A stretch of DNA of 64,000 nucleotides. Origin: Piscinibacter gummiphilus (GTDB lineage: Bacteria > Pseudomonadota > Gammaproteobacteria > Burkholderiales > Burkholderiaceae_C). The notes under the pieces were generated by a model that ran no database searches, was not told the origin of the DNA, and saw nothing but the letters and a program-made list of their open reading frames with translations. Positions 1-9,471 of this stretch are shown piece by piece. The DNA lies in NCBI RefSeq assembly GCF_032681285.1, contig NZ_CP136336.1, positions 2,653,001-2,717,000 of the forward strand, written 5' to 3'. The position numbers were made by a program, and so were the translations under genes. The number at the start of each line of letters is the position of its first letter. Position 1 is the first letter of the stretch.

Positions 1-1
1 G

Positions 2-1126
2 TGGTTCGGGCCTGGCTTCCGGCCCGACGTACAGGCACTGAATGGCCCTGGCCAGGTGGCGGTGGACGAACTGCGCGCCTTGTCCGCCAAGGGGCTCGCG
101 GTGCTCGACGACCTGCTCGACCATCGGATCGCAGAGGCACAGCGCTTGCGCAATCTCACGCTGATGGGAACCTTCGTCTCGCTCGCGGCGGTGGGGTATC
201 TCTTCTACTGCTTCTACCTCGTGATGAACGGGGGACTTCGCGAAGTCGAGCGCCACCTCCTGGCCATGACGCAGGGCGACCTCACGACCACGCCGCAGCC
301 CTGGGGTCGCGACGAGGCGGCTGCACTGATGTTGACCCTGTCGGATATGCAGACTGCCCTGCGTGCCATCGTCTCGGAGGTTCGCACGACGGCCAACGGG
401 CTCGTCTTCGCCAGCAACGAGATTTCGAGCGCCTCGATGGACCTGAGCCACCGCAGCGAACAGGCCGCCGCGAATCTGGAGGAATCGGCCTCGGCGATGG
501 AACAGATCTCGGTCACCGTGTCGAACACCGCGCAGTCCACTGAGTCCGCGAGCCAGCTCGCAGCCGACAACGCCAAGGTGGCGTCTGTGGGCGGGCAGAC
601 CATTTCGGAGGTCATTGACACCATGTCTGGCGTTCAGGCGGCATCGGGCCGGATCGCCGACATCATCGGCGTGATCGATGGCATTGCTTTTCAGACGAAC
701 ATCCTGGCGCTCAACGCGGCGGTAGAAGCTGCGCGTGCTGGCGAGCAGGGTCGGGGCTTCGCGGTGGTGGCCAGCGAGGTGCGCGCCCTGGCGCAGCGCT
801 CGGCCAATGCGGCCAAGGAGATCAAGACCCTGATCACCGAAAGCGTGGAGCGGGTGGACAGCGGCAGCCGCATCGTCGCGCAGGCCGGCCAACAGATGGG
901 CCAGCTCGTGGCGACCGCCGACCGCATGAAGTCGCTCATGGTCGATGTGCTGTCGGGCACCACCGAGCAGAGCTCAGGCGTGCGCCTGGTGAGCGACGCG
1001 CTGCAGACCCTCGACCAGCAGACGCAGCAGAATGCCGCGCTCGTCGAGCAGACCGCTTCGGCAGCGAGTAGCCTGCACTCGCAGGCCAATGCACTCGCGA
1101 CGAGCGTGGCGCGCTTTCGCCTCTGA
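2..1126 (+). CDS. methyl-accepting chemotaxis protein, 5' truncated by window edge
   Basis: Inner-membrane chemoreceptor that passes a periplasmic signal to CheA/CheW. The reading frame is open from base 2, so the N-terminal sensor domain lies outside the window; an in-frame GTG at 56 is not needed as a start. A membrane helix (about 155-230 nt) is followed by a HAMP-like stretch and the cytoplasmic signalling domain. The hairpin tip around 690-790 nt has the conserved [20 protein letters not shown] core. No C-terminal NWETF-type CheR tether is present; the protein ends in RFRL. It lies 30 nt upstream of an HD-GYP gene, which may be co-transcribed. The ligand cannot be inferred. Confidence 0.95.
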   Translation, partial: WFGPGFRPDVQALNGPGQVAVDELRALSAKGLAVLDDLLDHRIAEAQRLRNLTLMGTFVSLAAVGYLFYCFYLVMNGGLREVERHLLAMTQGDLTTTPQPWGRDEAAALMLTLSDMQTALRAIVSEVRTTANGLVFASNEISSASMDLSHRSEQAAANLEESASAMEQISVTVSNTAQSTESASQLAADNAKVASVGGQTISEVIDTMSGVQAASGRIADIIGVIDGIAFQTNILALNAAVEAARAGEQGRGFAVVASEVRALAQRSANAAKEIKTLITESVERVDSGSRIVAQAGQQMGQLVATADRMKSLMVDVLSGTTEQSSGVRLVSDALQTLDQQTQQNAALVEQTASAASSLHSQANALATSVARFRL

Positions 1127-1156
1127 GCGGGGTCGACATCCACCAGGAGCAGCGGC

Positions 1157-2386
1157 ATGCTCAAGAGAATCGCGACCGAGCAGCTGAAGGTCGGCATGTA
1201 CGTCCACGAGTTCTGCGGCTCGTGGATGGACCACCCTTTCTGGCGCGCGAAGTTCGCTCTCTCGGACGAGGCCGACCTGCGGCGTATCCACTCGAGCAGC
1301 ATCCGGGAAGTCTGGATCAACACCGCGAAAGGCCTCGATGTGGAGGGTGGGGTGAGCGCAGCCCATGCCAGGGCGGAGGTGGAGCGTGAACTCGAGTTCG
1401 CCGCCTCGCAACCGATGGTGTGGTTGCAGAACCCTTCGTCCCTCGTCGAGGAGATCCACCGCGCAAAGGCCATCTGCAGGAAGTCGAAGGCGGCGGTGAC
1501 GTCGCTTTTTTCCGAAGCTCGGCTGGGCAAGGCGCTCGATGTCGACGAGTGCCTGCCCCTGGTGGAGGAGATCTCGGACTCGGTGCTGCGCAACCCCGCG
1601 GCGCTCATCAGCGTGGCGCGGCTGAAAAGCCGGGACGAATACACCTACATGCACTCGGTGGCGGTGTGTGCGCTGATGGTGGCGCTCGGGCGCAATCTCG
1701 GGCTCGACGCCGAGCTGTTGCGCGAGGCGGGGCTTGCCGGAATGCTGCATGACGTCGGCAAGACGCAGGTTCCGCTGTCGGTGCTCAACAAGCCGGGCAA
1801 GCTCACCGATGAGGAGTTCGGCTTGATGAAGAGCCACCCGGAGCGCGGCCACGAGCTTCTGGGGCACACGAAGATCCTCCCCGCGACGGTGCTCGACGTC
1901 TGCCTGCACCACCACGAACGGGTCGACGGCGGCGGGTATCCGCACCGGCTCAAGGGCGACCAGATTTCACTGCTCGCCAAGATGGGCGCCGTGTGCGACG
2001 TCTATGACGCCGTGACCTCCAACCGGCCGTACAAGGCCGGCTGGGACCCAGGCGAGTCGCTGCGTCAGATGGCGCAATGGAAGGGGCATTTCGATCCGGT
2101 GGTCTTCCAGGCGTTCGTGAAGACCGTCGGGATCTACCCGACGGGCTCGCTGGTGCGCCTGAAGTCGGGCCGTCTGGCCGTGGTGATCGAGCAGAACCCA
2201 CAGGCACTGCTCACGCCCAAGGTCAAGGTGTTCTTCAGCACGAAGTCCAACCAGCGCATCCCGCCGGAAGAGATCAACCTTGGCGGCCCGTGGGTGCAGG
2301 ACAAGATCGTGGCGTGCGAGTCGCCATCCGATTGGCCGTTCACCGACCTCGAATTGCTCTGGGGCGGAGATTCGCAGCGCCGCTGA
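1157..2386 (+). CDS. HD-GYP domain cyclic-di-GMP phosphodiesterase
   Basis: A 409-residue protein with an N-terminal DUF3391-like region (residues about 1-130; it opens with KRIATEQLKVGMYV) and a C-terminal HD-GYP domain. The diagnostic HDVGK metal motif, the HHHERVDGGGYP motif and the later DVYDAVTSNRPYK stretch are all intact, so the enzyme should hydrolyse c-di-GMP in the cytoplasm. No transmembrane segment or receiver domain is present. An SD-like AGGAGCAGCGGC precedes the ATG. Its position 30 nt after a chemoreceptor suggests a link to motility or biofilm switching rather than to the copper genes that follow. Confidence 0.93.
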   Translation: MLKRIATEQLKVGMYVHEFCGSWMDHPFWRAKFALSDEADLRRIHSSSIREVWINTAKGLDVEGGVSAAHARAEVERELEFAASQPMVWLQNPSSLVEEIHRAKAICRKSKAAVTSLFSEARLGKALDVDECLPLVEEISDSVLRNPAALISVARLKSRDEYTYMHSVAVCALMVALGRNLGLDAELLREAGLAGMLHDVGKTQVPLSVLNKPGKLTDEEFGLMKSHPERGHELLGHTKILPATVLDVCLHHHERVDGGGYPHRLKGDQISLLAKMGAVCDVYDAVTSNRPYKAGWDPGESLRQMAQWKGHFDPVVFQAFVKTVGIYPTGSLVRLKSGRLAVVIEQNPQALLTPKVKVFFSTKSNQRIPPEEINLGGPWVQDKIVACESPSDWPFTDLELLWGGDSQRR

Positions 2387-2676
2387 GGCCAGGCCGCCCG
2401 ATCATGTGCAGCGTCGTCGCCCTTGCGCGCGGCGACCATGACGGCGAAGCGCATCACGGCCAACGTCCACCCCAGCGCGACGGCGCAGAGGCCGATGGCG
2501 CCGACGACCTGCGCGAAGGCCGGGTCTCGTGCTTGCACCGAGAGCAGGAAGACGAGCCAGCCCACCAACTGGGGCATCAGGCAGGGCAGGAGCGTGCGTG
2601 CGTCGACGGCCGGTCGCTGCAACCACTTCGGGCCGGCGGTGAAGCGCAGTCCGATGAAGAAGATGGGCCGCAGAGG
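2387..2676 (-). pseudogene. fragment of an NnrS-like membrane protein
   Basis: Reading leftwards from just after a stop at 2677-2679, the frame encodes a membrane-protein-like stretch beginning PLRPIFFIGLRFTAGPKWLQ, then two hydrophobic helices separated by QARDPAF. It has no start codon and then runs into antisense of the HD-GYP gene. The F-T-A-G-P-K-W-L pattern resembles the TA-P-W region of NnrS-type heme/copper membrane proteins, fitting the neighbouring nitric oxide reductase operon. I read it as an internal remnant of a gene that once lay downstream of the 2730-3839 gene. Family assignment is by pattern recall only. Confidence 0.45.
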
Positions 2677-2729
2677 CTAGGGCCGCGCGGGGGTTGGCGC
2701 CTTGATCGAAGGCAAGAGGGTGCGTCTTC

Positions 2730-3839
2730 TCATGGACGCGTGCGCTCGGTTGCGAACTTCGACTTCCACGCAATGGCCGATGCGGCCACCGTCAGCACAA
2801 AGGCCACGATCGCCAGCGCATTGAGCGCCGAGCCCATGCGCACCAGCGATGGCTCGGCGTGCGACAGCAGCAGCCTCGCCACCAGCGAGCCGTGCAGCAA
2901 GGCGAGCGGCAGGTAGAAGGCCCACGAGAAGGCGATCTTCACGCGCGTGAGCGCCGGCAGGATCACCGGCGCGTGGCCGAGGATCATGCTGAAGACGAAG
3001 CCGAGCGCGAGCCCGTGCAGCGCCGCATCGCGCCAGGGCAGGCCGAGCGAGCTGCCGATCCACGCGAGGCCCGCGACGGCCAACCAGCCGTAGCCGAGCA
3101 GCAGGCACACCGCCATGTAGCGGCTGAGGCCGTGCGCGAAGAGCGTCTTGCGGGCGATGTCGAAGCGGAAGAGCCAGCCCGAGAGTGCGAGCAGGGCGGC
3201 GCCGTAGAAGAGCCCGCCGGGGACGACGCTGCGCTCGAACAACGACAGGCCGCACCCGACCAGCAGCACCACCAGCCCCGCGAGCAGCGTGGGCTGCGCG
3301 CCGGGCCGGCGGCGCATGAGCCGCGTCATCTCGAGCCGCTCGGCCGCGATGGTGAGCACGAGGAACGCCAGCCACCACGAGATCGCGCCCTGCGCCATGC
3401 CGCCCAGCGCATGGGTGAGGGCGCCGATCCACCAGGCCACGGCGGCGACGAGCAGGAGCACGGTGTGATCGGCACGCTGTCGGCGGACCACCACCACGTT
3501 GACCCACACGAAGGCGCTGGCCGCGAGCACCGCAAGCCATGCGGCGAGGTCTGCGAGGCCGCTCACCAGCAGCACACCGGAGAGGCCGGAGGCCGCCGGC
3601 GCGGTGAAGGCCGCGGGATGCTTGAGCGCCACCGCCCGCTCCAGCCCGATCACGGTGCCGAGAAAGGCCGACACCATCAGGAAGGCATGGCCGAGCACGG
3701 CGCGGGGCAACCAGCTCGTGCCCGACAGCGCCTCCCACGACACGCCGGCGCGCACCAGGCCGCCGGCGATGCCGGTCACGAGCGCAGTGGCCACCAAGGC
3801 CAGGAATGCAAAACGCAGCGCCAGGCGCTGCGTCACCAT
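2730..3839 (-). CDS. polytopic membrane protein of the nor operon (possibly NnrS-related)
   Basis: 369-residue protein with about 10-12 hydrophobic helices and few charged loops. The start is the ATG at 3839-3837, overlapping the end of the DUF59 gene (its last seven bases), which signals translational coupling; longer upstream extensions are antisense-type sequence. A histidine-bearing helix (LHGLALGFVFSMILGHAPVI) recalls the His-rich helices of NnrS proteins, which accompany nitric oxide reductases and bind heme and copper. That link is a guess from context and helix pattern. It is the last intact gene of the minus-strand operon and probably acts in NO tolerance at the inner membrane. Confidence 0.75.
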   Translation of the reverse strand: MVTQRLALRFAFLALVATALVTGIAGGLVRAGVSWEALSGTSWLPRAVLGHAFLMVSAFLGTVIGLERAVALKHPAAFTAPAASGLSGVLLVSGLADLAAWLAVLAASAFVWVNVVVVRRQRADHTVLLLVAAVAWWIGALTHALGGMAQGAISWWLAFLVLTIAAERLEMTRLMRRRPGAQPTLLAGLVVLLVGCGLSLFERSVVPGGLFYGAALLALSGWLFRFDIARKTLFAHGLSRYMAVCLLLGYGWLAVAGLAWIGSSLGLPWRDAALHGLALGFVFSMILGHAPVILPALTRVKIAFSWAFYLPLALLHGSLVARLLLSHAEPSLVRMGSALNALAIVAFVLTVAASAIAWKSKFATERTRP

Positions 3840-4168
3840 CCCATGAAGGCCTTGGCCCTGGCGCTCATGCGCTCGGGTGTCCACGGTGGTTCCCACACCA
3901 GCTCCAGGTCGATGGCCGTGCCGCTGGGGGCGACACGGCTGAGTTCTTCTTCCGCTTCGTCGAGGATGAGGTCGGTGACCGGACAGGCCGCCGAGGTCAT
4001 CGTCATCACGACGTGCCAGCGGCCGGGTTCGACGTGGACCGAGTACACCAGGCCCACGTCGACGATGGTCATCGCCACCTCCGGATCGACCACGCGCCTG
4101 AGCGCGTTGTCGACCGGGGCCAACCACTCGGGCGGGCCGTCGTAGGTGAACGAAGGTTGCACGCTCAT
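3833..4168 (-). CDS. MIP18/DUF59 family metal-sulfur cluster assembly protein
   Basis: 111-residue cytoplasmic protein of the DUF59 (PaaD/SufT/MIP18) family. Visible features are the LRRVVDPEVAMTIVDVGLVY segment and the cysteine in SAACPVTD, which matches the conserved T-x-x-x-C-P of the family. Members help insert iron-sulfur or other metal clusters. Here it sits one base from the nitric oxide reductase gene and overlaps the membrane-protein gene, so it is part of the same operon. It is probably for repair or maturation of metal centres under nitrosative stress. The C-terminal part (WEPPWTPERMS-ARAKAFMGW) is also typical. Confidence 0.88.
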   Translation of the reverse strand: MSVQPSFTYDGPPEWLAPVDNALRRVVDPEVAMTIVDVGLVYSVHVEPGRWHVVMTMTSAACPVTDLILDEAEEELSRVAPSGTAIDLELVWEPPWTPERMSARAKAFMGW

Positions 4169-4169
4169 C

Positions 4170-6407
4170 TCACGCCTGCTTGACCTGCACTTGCGGCAGG
4201 GCCTGGCGGCCGCGGCGCAAGAGCTTCAGGGCATACACCGCGAGCCACACGCTGCCGGCAGAAAAGACGATGTCTCCTGGCACGCGCAGCCACACCAGCG
4301 TCTCCATCACGCTGGAGTGAATGATCTCCGGCGAGCGGGCGTACCACAGCCCTTTGGTGATGCTGGCCCAGGCCTGGTAGATGCCGGCCGGCAGCAGCGA
4401 CATGAAGACCATCATGCCGAGACCGATGTTGAGGCACCAGAAGGCGGGCTTCAGGAACTGGTCGGCATGCAGCTGGCGCTCGTAGAGGCCGCGCAGGCAG
4501 AAGAGCATGAGGCCGATGCCCAGCATGCCGTACACCCCGAAGAGCGCAGCGTGCCCGTGGGCGGCGGTCATGTTCAGGCCCTGCACGTAGTACAGCGAGG
4601 CCGGCGGGTTGATCGCGAAGCCGAGCAGGCCGGCCCCCACGGTGTTCCAGAAGCCCACGGCCACGAACGAGAGGATGACCCACTTGTACGCACCGAGCCA
4701 TTCCACGTTGCGGGCACGGCGCCAGGTTTGCAGCGCTTCAAGACCGATCAGCGTGAGCGGCACCACTTCGAGGGCCGAGAACACCGCGCCCACGGCGATC
4801 ACCGAGGTGGGCGTGCCCGTCCAGTACAGGTGGTGCAGCGTGCCGAGGATGCCGCCGAAGAGGAACACGATGGTCTCGGCGACGATGGCACGGTTGGCCG
4901 AGGCGGCCCGCACCAGGCCCAGGTTGGTGAAGATCAGCGCAACCACGGCGGTGGCGAACACTTCGAAGAAACCTTCCACCCACAGGTGCACCAGCCACCA
5001 GCGCCAGTACTCGATCATCGAGTAGTGCGTGTGCTGGCCCCAGGTGAGCGAGGTGGCGTAGAAGCCGCCGATGCAGGTGGCCGAGAGGAAGACCATCGCG
5101 ATCAGGCCGCGCGTCTCCGAAGCCTTCTTGAGCGCAGGCCACAGCGCACGCCCGAGCAGGAACACCCAGAACAAGAGCCCGATGAAGAGCAGGATCTGCC
5201 AGACGCGGCCCATGCTCGTGAATTCCAGACCCTGATTGCCGAGCCAGAAGCTGAAGTCCACGCCACGGCGTTGCATCGTGCCGAGCCAGCCGGTGATCAC
5301 CGAGCCGAGCACGACCACGATGAGCGCCCAGAAGAGCACATCCACGCCGAGCTTCTGCAGCTTCGGCTCCTTGCCCGAGAGCAGCGGCGCGACGTAGAGG
5401 CCGGTGGCCAGCCATGCGGTGGCGATCCAGAAGATGCCGACCTGCGTGTGGATGGTGCGGCTCGTCACGTAGGGCAGGATGTCGGCGAGCGGGAACCCGA
5501 AGAACGACTGGCCCTCGACCGCGTAGTGCGCGGTGATCACGCCCATGCCGATCTGCAAGAGCATCAGCCCGATGACCACGAAGAAGTACTTGCGCGTGGC
5601 CTTCATCGACGGCGTGGCCTTGGCACCGGCCAGCGGGTCGGTCTTGGGCACCTGCGCTTCTTCTTCATGCTCGCCGCGGCCGTGCAGCCACAGCATGGCG
5701 GCGATGCCGGCGATGAGCAGGATGATGCTCACCATCGACCACATCGCGGCCGAGGTCGACATCGTGTTGCCCACCAGCGGCTCGTGCGGCCAGTTGCTGG
5801 TGTAGCTCAGGTTCTCTTCGTTCGGCCGGTTGGTGGCCGCGGCCCACGACGACCAGAAGAAGAACGCGGTGAGCGCCTGGCGGTCGGCCTGGTCGGGCAG
5901 GGTGCCGTCGGTCATCGCGTACTGCTCGCGCAGCTTGGCGAGCTCGGGGTCGCTGCCGAAGAGGGCGGTGTAGTGGCTGGCGACCTGCTTGATCGCCTGT
6001 GCCCGCTCGGGCGAGACCTTCACCGCGCCGCTCAAATCGTCATACGTGTTGCGGCGCATCTCCTCGCGCACGCGCACGGCGACGACGTCCTTGTCGTTCA
6101 GTTGCGCGGTGCGGATGGCTTGCAGCGCCAGCGCTTCACGGTGCAGCCAGTCGGCCGACCAGTCGGGCGCCACATAGCTGCCGTGGCCCCACACCGTGCC
6201 GAGCTGCTGGCCGCCAGCGGCCAGCCAGGCCTGCTGGCCGCGCTGGATCTGCTCGCCAGTGAAGATCACGTCGCCCTCGGTCGTCACGACCTGCTTCGGG
6301 ATCGGCGGCGCGTAGAGATAGATCTGCCATCCGAGGTAGCCGAGCGCCCCGAACGACAGCACACAGATCAGCCCCAGCCATCGCCAGAGCCTCGCAGTCT
6401 TGTTCAT
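4170..6407 (-). CDS. norB: quinol-dependent nitric oxide reductase (qNOR)
   Basis: 745-residue inner-membrane enzyme reducing 2 NO to N2O with electrons from quinol. The length and the extra N-terminal part (one helix followed by a roughly 200-residue periplasmic domain with GQQAWLAAGGQQLGTVWGHG) mark the single-subunit qNOR type rather than cytochrome-c NorB. The heme-copper oxidase core has the expected histidine helices, including HTQVGIFWIATAWL, HLWVEGFFEVFATA, LHHLYWTGTP and HGHAALFGVYGM. I chose the second of two adjacent ATGs (6407) because GGAGGT then sits five bases upstream. This start overlaps the DUF2249 stop codon, so the two genes are coupled. Expression is probably FNR/DNR controlled. 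Confidence 0.96.
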   Translation of the reverse strand: MNKTARLWRWLGLICVLSFGALGYLGWQIYLYAPPIPKQVVTTEGDVIFTGEQIQRGQQAWLAAGGQQLGTVWGHGSYVAPDWSADWLHREALALQAIRTAQLNDKDVVAVRVREEMRRNTYDDLSGAVKVSPERAQAIKQVASHYTALFGSDPELAKLREQYAMTDGTLPDQADRQALTAFFFWSSWAAATNRPNEENLSYTSNWPHEPLVGNTMSTSAAMWSMVSIILLIAGIAAMLWLHGRGEHEEEAQVPKTDPLAGAKATPSMKATRKYFFVVIGLMLLQIGMGVITAHYAVEGQSFFGFPLADILPYVTSRTIHTQVGIFWIATAWLATGLYVAPLLSGKEPKLQKLGVDVLFWALIVVVLGSVITGWLGTMQRRGVDFSFWLGNQGLEFTSMGRVWQILLFIGLLFWVFLLGRALWPALKKASETRGLIAMVFLSATCIGGFYATSLTWGQHTHYSMIEYWRWWLVHLWVEGFFEVFATAVVALIFTNLGLVRAASANRAIVAETIVFLFGGILGTLHHLYWTGTPTSVIAVGAVFSALEVVPLTLIGLEALQTWRRARNVEWLGAYKWVILSFVAVGFWNTVGAGLLGFAINPPASLYYVQGLNMTAAHGHAALFGVYGMLGIGLMLFCLRGLYERQLHADQFLKPAFWCLNIGLGMMVFMSLLPAGIYQAWASITKGLWYARSPEIIHSSVMETLVWLRVPGDIVFSAGSVWLAVYALKLLRRGRQALPQVQVKQA

Positions 6408-6700
6408 CATGCACCTCCGCACATGCCGCAGCACGGGCCCTTGGCGGGCGACTTGCTGCTCGTCTTGATGATCCGCACGCGCCAGACGTCGGGGCCACCT
6501 TGCAGGTAGTCCCAGCGGAACTGGCCTTCCAGCTCGTGGAGGAACTGGTAGTACAGCGGCTTCGGGTTGTGGTCGTTGATCAGCTCCATCGACTCGTTCA
6601 CGCCGAGGCCGTGGAAGGTCGAGAAGATCAACGGGTGTCGGTCGCGGGGCGCGATCTCGCGCACGTCGACCTGGGTGTGATGGGTGCTTGTCACCGTCAT
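6407..6700 (-). CDS. DUF2249 domain protein, first gene of nor operon
   Basis: 97-residue cytoplasmic protein starting MTVTSTHHTQVDVREIAP. It contains the DUF2249 pattern DRHPLIFSTFHGL, then ELINDHNPKPLYYQ and FRWDYLQGGPDVWRVRI, and ends in a cysteine-rich tail (CCGMCGG) that could bind a metal or sulfur species. The ATG at 6700 is preceded by AGGAG at seven bases; an upstream in-frame ATG lacks this. DUF2249 genes commonly accompany NO-metabolising enzymes and hemerythrin-like proteins. Its biochemical role is not known. The gene overlaps norB by one base, so it is the promoter-proximal partner in an NO-response operon. Confidence 0.9.
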   Translation of the reverse strand: MTVTSTHHTQVDVREIAPRDRHPLIFSTFHGLGVNESMELINDHNPKPLYYQFLHELEGQFRWDYLQGGPDVWRVRIIKTSSKSPAKGPCCGMCGGA

Positions 6701-6750
6701 CTGGGGCTCCTTTTCTGGAGGTTCACAAAAGCTGCATTGCAGATGCACCT

Positions 6751-6792
6751 ATGCTAGGAACGAGCCCTCGTGCGCAACTTGATCGACGTCAA
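6751..6792 (-). promoter_or_regulatory. FNR/DNR-type class II promoter of the nor operon
   Basis: The near-palindrome TTGATCGACGTCAA (6779-6792) matches TTGAT-N4-(A/G)TCAA for FNR/ANR/DNR regulators. On the minus strand a TAGCAT hexamer (6756-6751) begins 29.5 bp from the dyad centre. This places the box at about -41.5, the class II activator position. The DUF2249-norB start lies 50 bases further on. Confidence 0.78.
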
Positions 6793-6875
6793 GAACGCGT
6801 GGATCAGTCGCAACCTCTTGCATTCCGACCGGCGCGGCAAGGCAGCACAGTCAGCAGGGGCAAATGAAGAAAGTG

Positions 6876-6907
6876 CTGGACTCTCCCATCGTGGGAAGCT
6901 TCACAGT
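6876..6907 (+). promoter_or_regulatory. CueR-type copper-responsive promoter of copZ1
   Basis: A CTGGAC -35 (6876-6881) and a CACAGT -10 (6902-6907) are separated by 20 bp. The spacer holds the dyad CTCCCATCGTGGGAAG, as expected for MerR-family activators that twist an over-long spacer. The same -35, spacer length and -10 recur before copZ2 at 35629-35660. CueR itself is encoded at 43965-44390. Confidence 0.85.
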
Positions 6908-6940
6908 CACATCACACCACCACTTCCGATGGAGTTTTCG

Positions 6941-7195
6941 ATGATCGTCTTCAATGTCAACGACATGACCTGCGGCCACTGCGTGGGCGCCGTGACCAAG
7001 GCCGTGAAGTCCGTGGCGCCGAGCGCCACGGTGTCGGTCGACCTCGGCACGAAGCGCGTGCAGATCGACGGCCGCGACAGCGACGCGCCGGCGTTCAAGG
7101 CAGCGATTGCCGACGCGGGCTACACGCCTGTCGAAGCGGCGCCTGCCGTCGACCCAGTCGCCGCGCGTGGCGGCTGCTGCGGCAGCTGCCACTGA
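6941..7195 (+). CDS. copZ: copper chaperone, HMA domain (copy 1)
   Basis: 84-residue cytoplasmic heavy-metal-associated protein that binds Cu(I) through the NDMTCGHCVGAV site (CxxC) and would hand it to the adjacent P-type ATPase. The C-terminus adds an Ala/Pro linker and a second cysteine cluster (GGCCGSCH), which is unusual for CopZ and may bind additional copper. The start at 6941 has GGAG six bases upstream; an ATG 12 bases earlier is in frame but lacks an SD. It is 30 nt upstream of the copper ATPase and directly behind a CueR-type promoter. It is very similar to the copy at 35695. Confidence 0.93.
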   Translation: MIVFNVNDMTCGHCVGAVTKAVKSVAPSATVSVDLGTKRVQIDGRDSDAPAFKAAIADAGYTPVEAAPAVDPVAARGGCCGSCH

Positions 7196-7225
7196 GATCG
7201 GCACCACCTGCACGGGTCACAAGGC

Positions 7226-9394
7226 ATGGAACACCACCACCATCACCATCACGCCGCGCACCACCCCGCGCCGGATGTCGAACCCACGCCCGTCGCAGGC
7301 GCCATCTACACCTGCCCGATGCACCCCGAGATCCGGCAGGACCACCCCGGCACCTGCCCCAAGTGCGGCATGACGCTGGAGCCGCTGATCCCCGAGGCGG
7401 CGGCCGACGACGACAACCCCGAGCTGCGCGACTTCACGCGCCGCTTCTGGTGGACCCTGCCGCTCACCGTTGTCGTCACCGTGCTCGCAATGGGGGGGCA
7501 CCGCCTCGGCTGGATGCCGCCCGCCACGCAGAGCTGGCTGGAACTGGTGCTGTCGCTGCCCATCGTGCTGTGGGCCGGCTGGCCGTTCTTCGTGCGCTGT
7601 GCGCAGTCCTTCGTGCACCGCAGCCCCAACATGTGGACGTTGATCGGCATCGGCACCGGCGCGGCTTTCGTCTACAGCGTGGTCGCCACCGTGGCGCCGC
7701 AAGCGTTCCCGCAGAGCTTCGTGGCGCACGGGCGCATCGGCGTGTACTTCGAAGCGGCGGTGGTCATCATCTCGCTCACCTTGCTCGGGCAGATGCTGGA
7801 GCTGCAGGCGCGCTCGCAGACCTCGGCCGCCATCAAGTCGCTGCTGGGCCTGGCACCGAAGACTGCGCGCCGCATCGAGGCCGACGGCTCCGAGGCCGAC
7901 GTGCCGCTGACGCACGTGCACGTGGGCGACCGCCTGCGCATCCGCCCGGGCGAGAAGGTGCCGGTCGACGGCGTGGTGCTCGAAGGCTCCAGTGCCATCG
8001 ACGAAGCCATGCTCACCGGAGAGCCGGTGCCCGTCACCAAGCGCCCGGGTGACAAGGTCATCGGTGCCACGCTCAACACCTCGGGCACGCTCGTGATGCG
8101 CTCCGAGAAGGTCGGCTCGCAGACCATGCTGTCGCAGATCGTGCAGATGGTTGCCCAGGCGCAGCGCTCCAAGGCGCCGATGCAGCGCATGGCCGACCGG
8201 GTGGCCGGCTATTTCGTGCTGGTGGTCGTGGCCATCGCGCTCCTGTCGTTCTTCGCCTGGGGCGTCTTCGGCGGCGAGCAGGGCTGGCAATACGGCCTCA
8301 TAAACGCCGTCTCGGTGCTCATCATCGCGTGCCCGTGTGCGCTCGGGCTGGCCACGCCGATGTCGATCATGGTGGCCACCGGGCGCGCTGCCACGCAGGG
8401 TGTGCTGTTCCGCGATGCCTCGGCGATCGAGAACTTCCGTAAGCTCGACACGATGATCGTCGACAAGACCGGCACGCTCACCGAGGGCAAGCCGGCCTTC
8501 GAGAAGGCGGTGGCAGTGGGTGGCGGCCGTGACGACGAGGTGCTGCGCCTGGCGGCCAGCCTCGACCAGGGCAGCGAGCATCCGCTCGCGCAGGCCATCG
8601 TCGACGCGGCCCGGCAGCGCCGGCTGACCCTGGCCCAGGCGGTCGATTTCGAATCGTCGAGCGGCATCGGCGTGCGAGGCACGGTGGAGGGCCATCGCCT
8701 GGCACTCGGCAACACCGCGCTCATGCAGCAGGAGGGCGTCGACGTCTCGCCGCTGCGCGAGCAGGCGGAGCAGCTGCGCCTGCGTGGCAGCAGCGTGATG
8801 TTCCTCGCCCGCGACGGGCTGGCGCTCGGCCTGCTGGCGGTGGCCGACCCGATCAAGGCCAGCACCCCCGAGGCGCTGCAGAGCCTGCACCAGGCCGGCA
8901 TGCGGGTGGTCATGGCCACCGGCGACGGCCTGACCACCGCGCGCTCGGTGGCGCGCGAGCTGGGCATCGACGAAGTGCACGGCGAGGTCAAGCCCGCCGA
9001 CAAGCTGGCGCTGGTCGACAGGCTGCAGCGCGAGGGGCGTGTGGTCGGCATGGCCGGCGACGGCATCAACGACGCACCAGCTCTCGCCAAGGCCGACGTC
9101 GGCGTGGCGATGGGCACCGGCACCGACGTGGCCATGAACAGCGCCCAGGTGACGCTCGTGAAGGGCGACCTGCGCGGCATCGCCCGCGCCCGCGAGATCT
9201 CGCAGAGCACCGTGGCCAACATGCGGCAGAACCTGGGGTTCGCCTTCGTCTACAACGCGCTCGGCGTGCCGCTCGCGGCCGGTGTGCTGTACCCGTTCAC
9301 CGGCTGGCTGCTGTCGCCGATGATCGCGGCGCTCGCGATGAGCTTGTCGTCGTTCAGCGTCGTGACCAACTCGCTGCGCCTGCGTCGCGGTTGA
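7226..9394 (+). CDS. copA: copper-exporting P1B-type ATPase with His-rich and HMBD N-terminus (copy 1)
   Basis: 722-residue inner-membrane pump that would export Cu(I) from the cytoplasm. Instead of HMA domains the N-terminus has a run of seven natural histidines and one heavy-metal-binding domain (YTCPMHPEI...[14 protein letters not shown], residues about 28-58). The core has the transport CPC motif at residues 369-371, phosphorylation site DKTGT at D412, [10 protein letters not shown] in the nucleotide domain and [10 protein letters not shown] in the hinge. It is translated from the copZ1 transcript. The copy at 36319 is almost colinear from the HMBD onwards, showing recent duplication. The stop codon overlaps an FNR-type box. 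Confidence 0.94.
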   Translation: MEHHHHHHHAAHHPAPDVEPTPVAGAIYTCPMHPEIRQDHPGTCPKCGMTLEPLIPEAAADDDNPELRDFTRRFWWTLPLTVVVTVLAMGGHRLGWMPPATQSWLELVLSLPIVLWAGWPFFVRCAQSFVHRSPNMWTLIGIGTGAAFVYSVVATVAPQAFPQSFVAHGRIGVYFEAAVVIISLTLLGQMLELQARSQTSAAIKSLLGLAPKTARRIEADGSEADVPLTHVHVGDRLRIRPGEKVPVDGVVLEGSSAIDEAMLTGEPVPVTKRPGDKVIGATLNTSGTLVMRSEKVGSQTMLSQIVQMVAQAQRSKAPMQRMADRVAGYFVLVVVAIALLSFFAWGVFGGEQGWQYGLINAVSVLIIACPCALGLATPMSIMVATGRAATQGVLFRDASAIENFRKLDTMIVDKTGTLTEGKPAFEKAVAVGGGRDDEVLRLAASLDQGSEHPLAQAIVDAARQRRLTLAQAVDFESSSGIGVRGTVEGHRLALGNTALMQQEGVDVSPLREQAEQLRLRGSSVMFLARDGLALGLLAVADPIKASTPEALQSLHQAGMRVVMATGDGLTTARSVARELGIDEVHGEVKPADKLALVDRLQREGRVVGMAGDGINDAPALAKADVGVAMGTGTDVAMNSAQVTLVKGDLRGIARAREISQSTVANMRQNLGFAFVYNALGVPLAAGVLYPFTGWLLSPMIAALAMSLSSFSVVTNSLRLRRG

Positions 9395-9404
9395 TGCGCG
9401 TCAA
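9391..9404 (+). promoter_or_regulatory. FNR/ANR-type box upstream of lipoprotein-phosphorylase genes
   Basis: TTGATGCGCGTCAA is a near-perfect TTGAT-N4-(A/G)TCAA dyad overlapping the copA stop codon. A TAAGCT hexamer at 9426-9431 starts 28.5 bp from the dyad centre, close to the class II position. It would drive the lipoprotein, phosphorylase and PRPP-synthetase-like genes under low oxygen or NO. The same 14-mer recurs at 45125. Confidence 0.62.
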
Positions 9405-9471
9405 GCGGGGTCTTGCGCAGGCTTCTAAGCTGGCCGTCGGCCCATTTCGGCCGCTTTTCCGGGAGCCCGCC

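Noticed and set aside
7229..7250. Seven consecutive histidines at the N-terminus of copA copy 1, like an affinity tag
   Set aside because: The His run continues into a natural His/Pro/Ala leader and the HMBD; similar His-rich leaders occur in copy 2. No sign of engineering.
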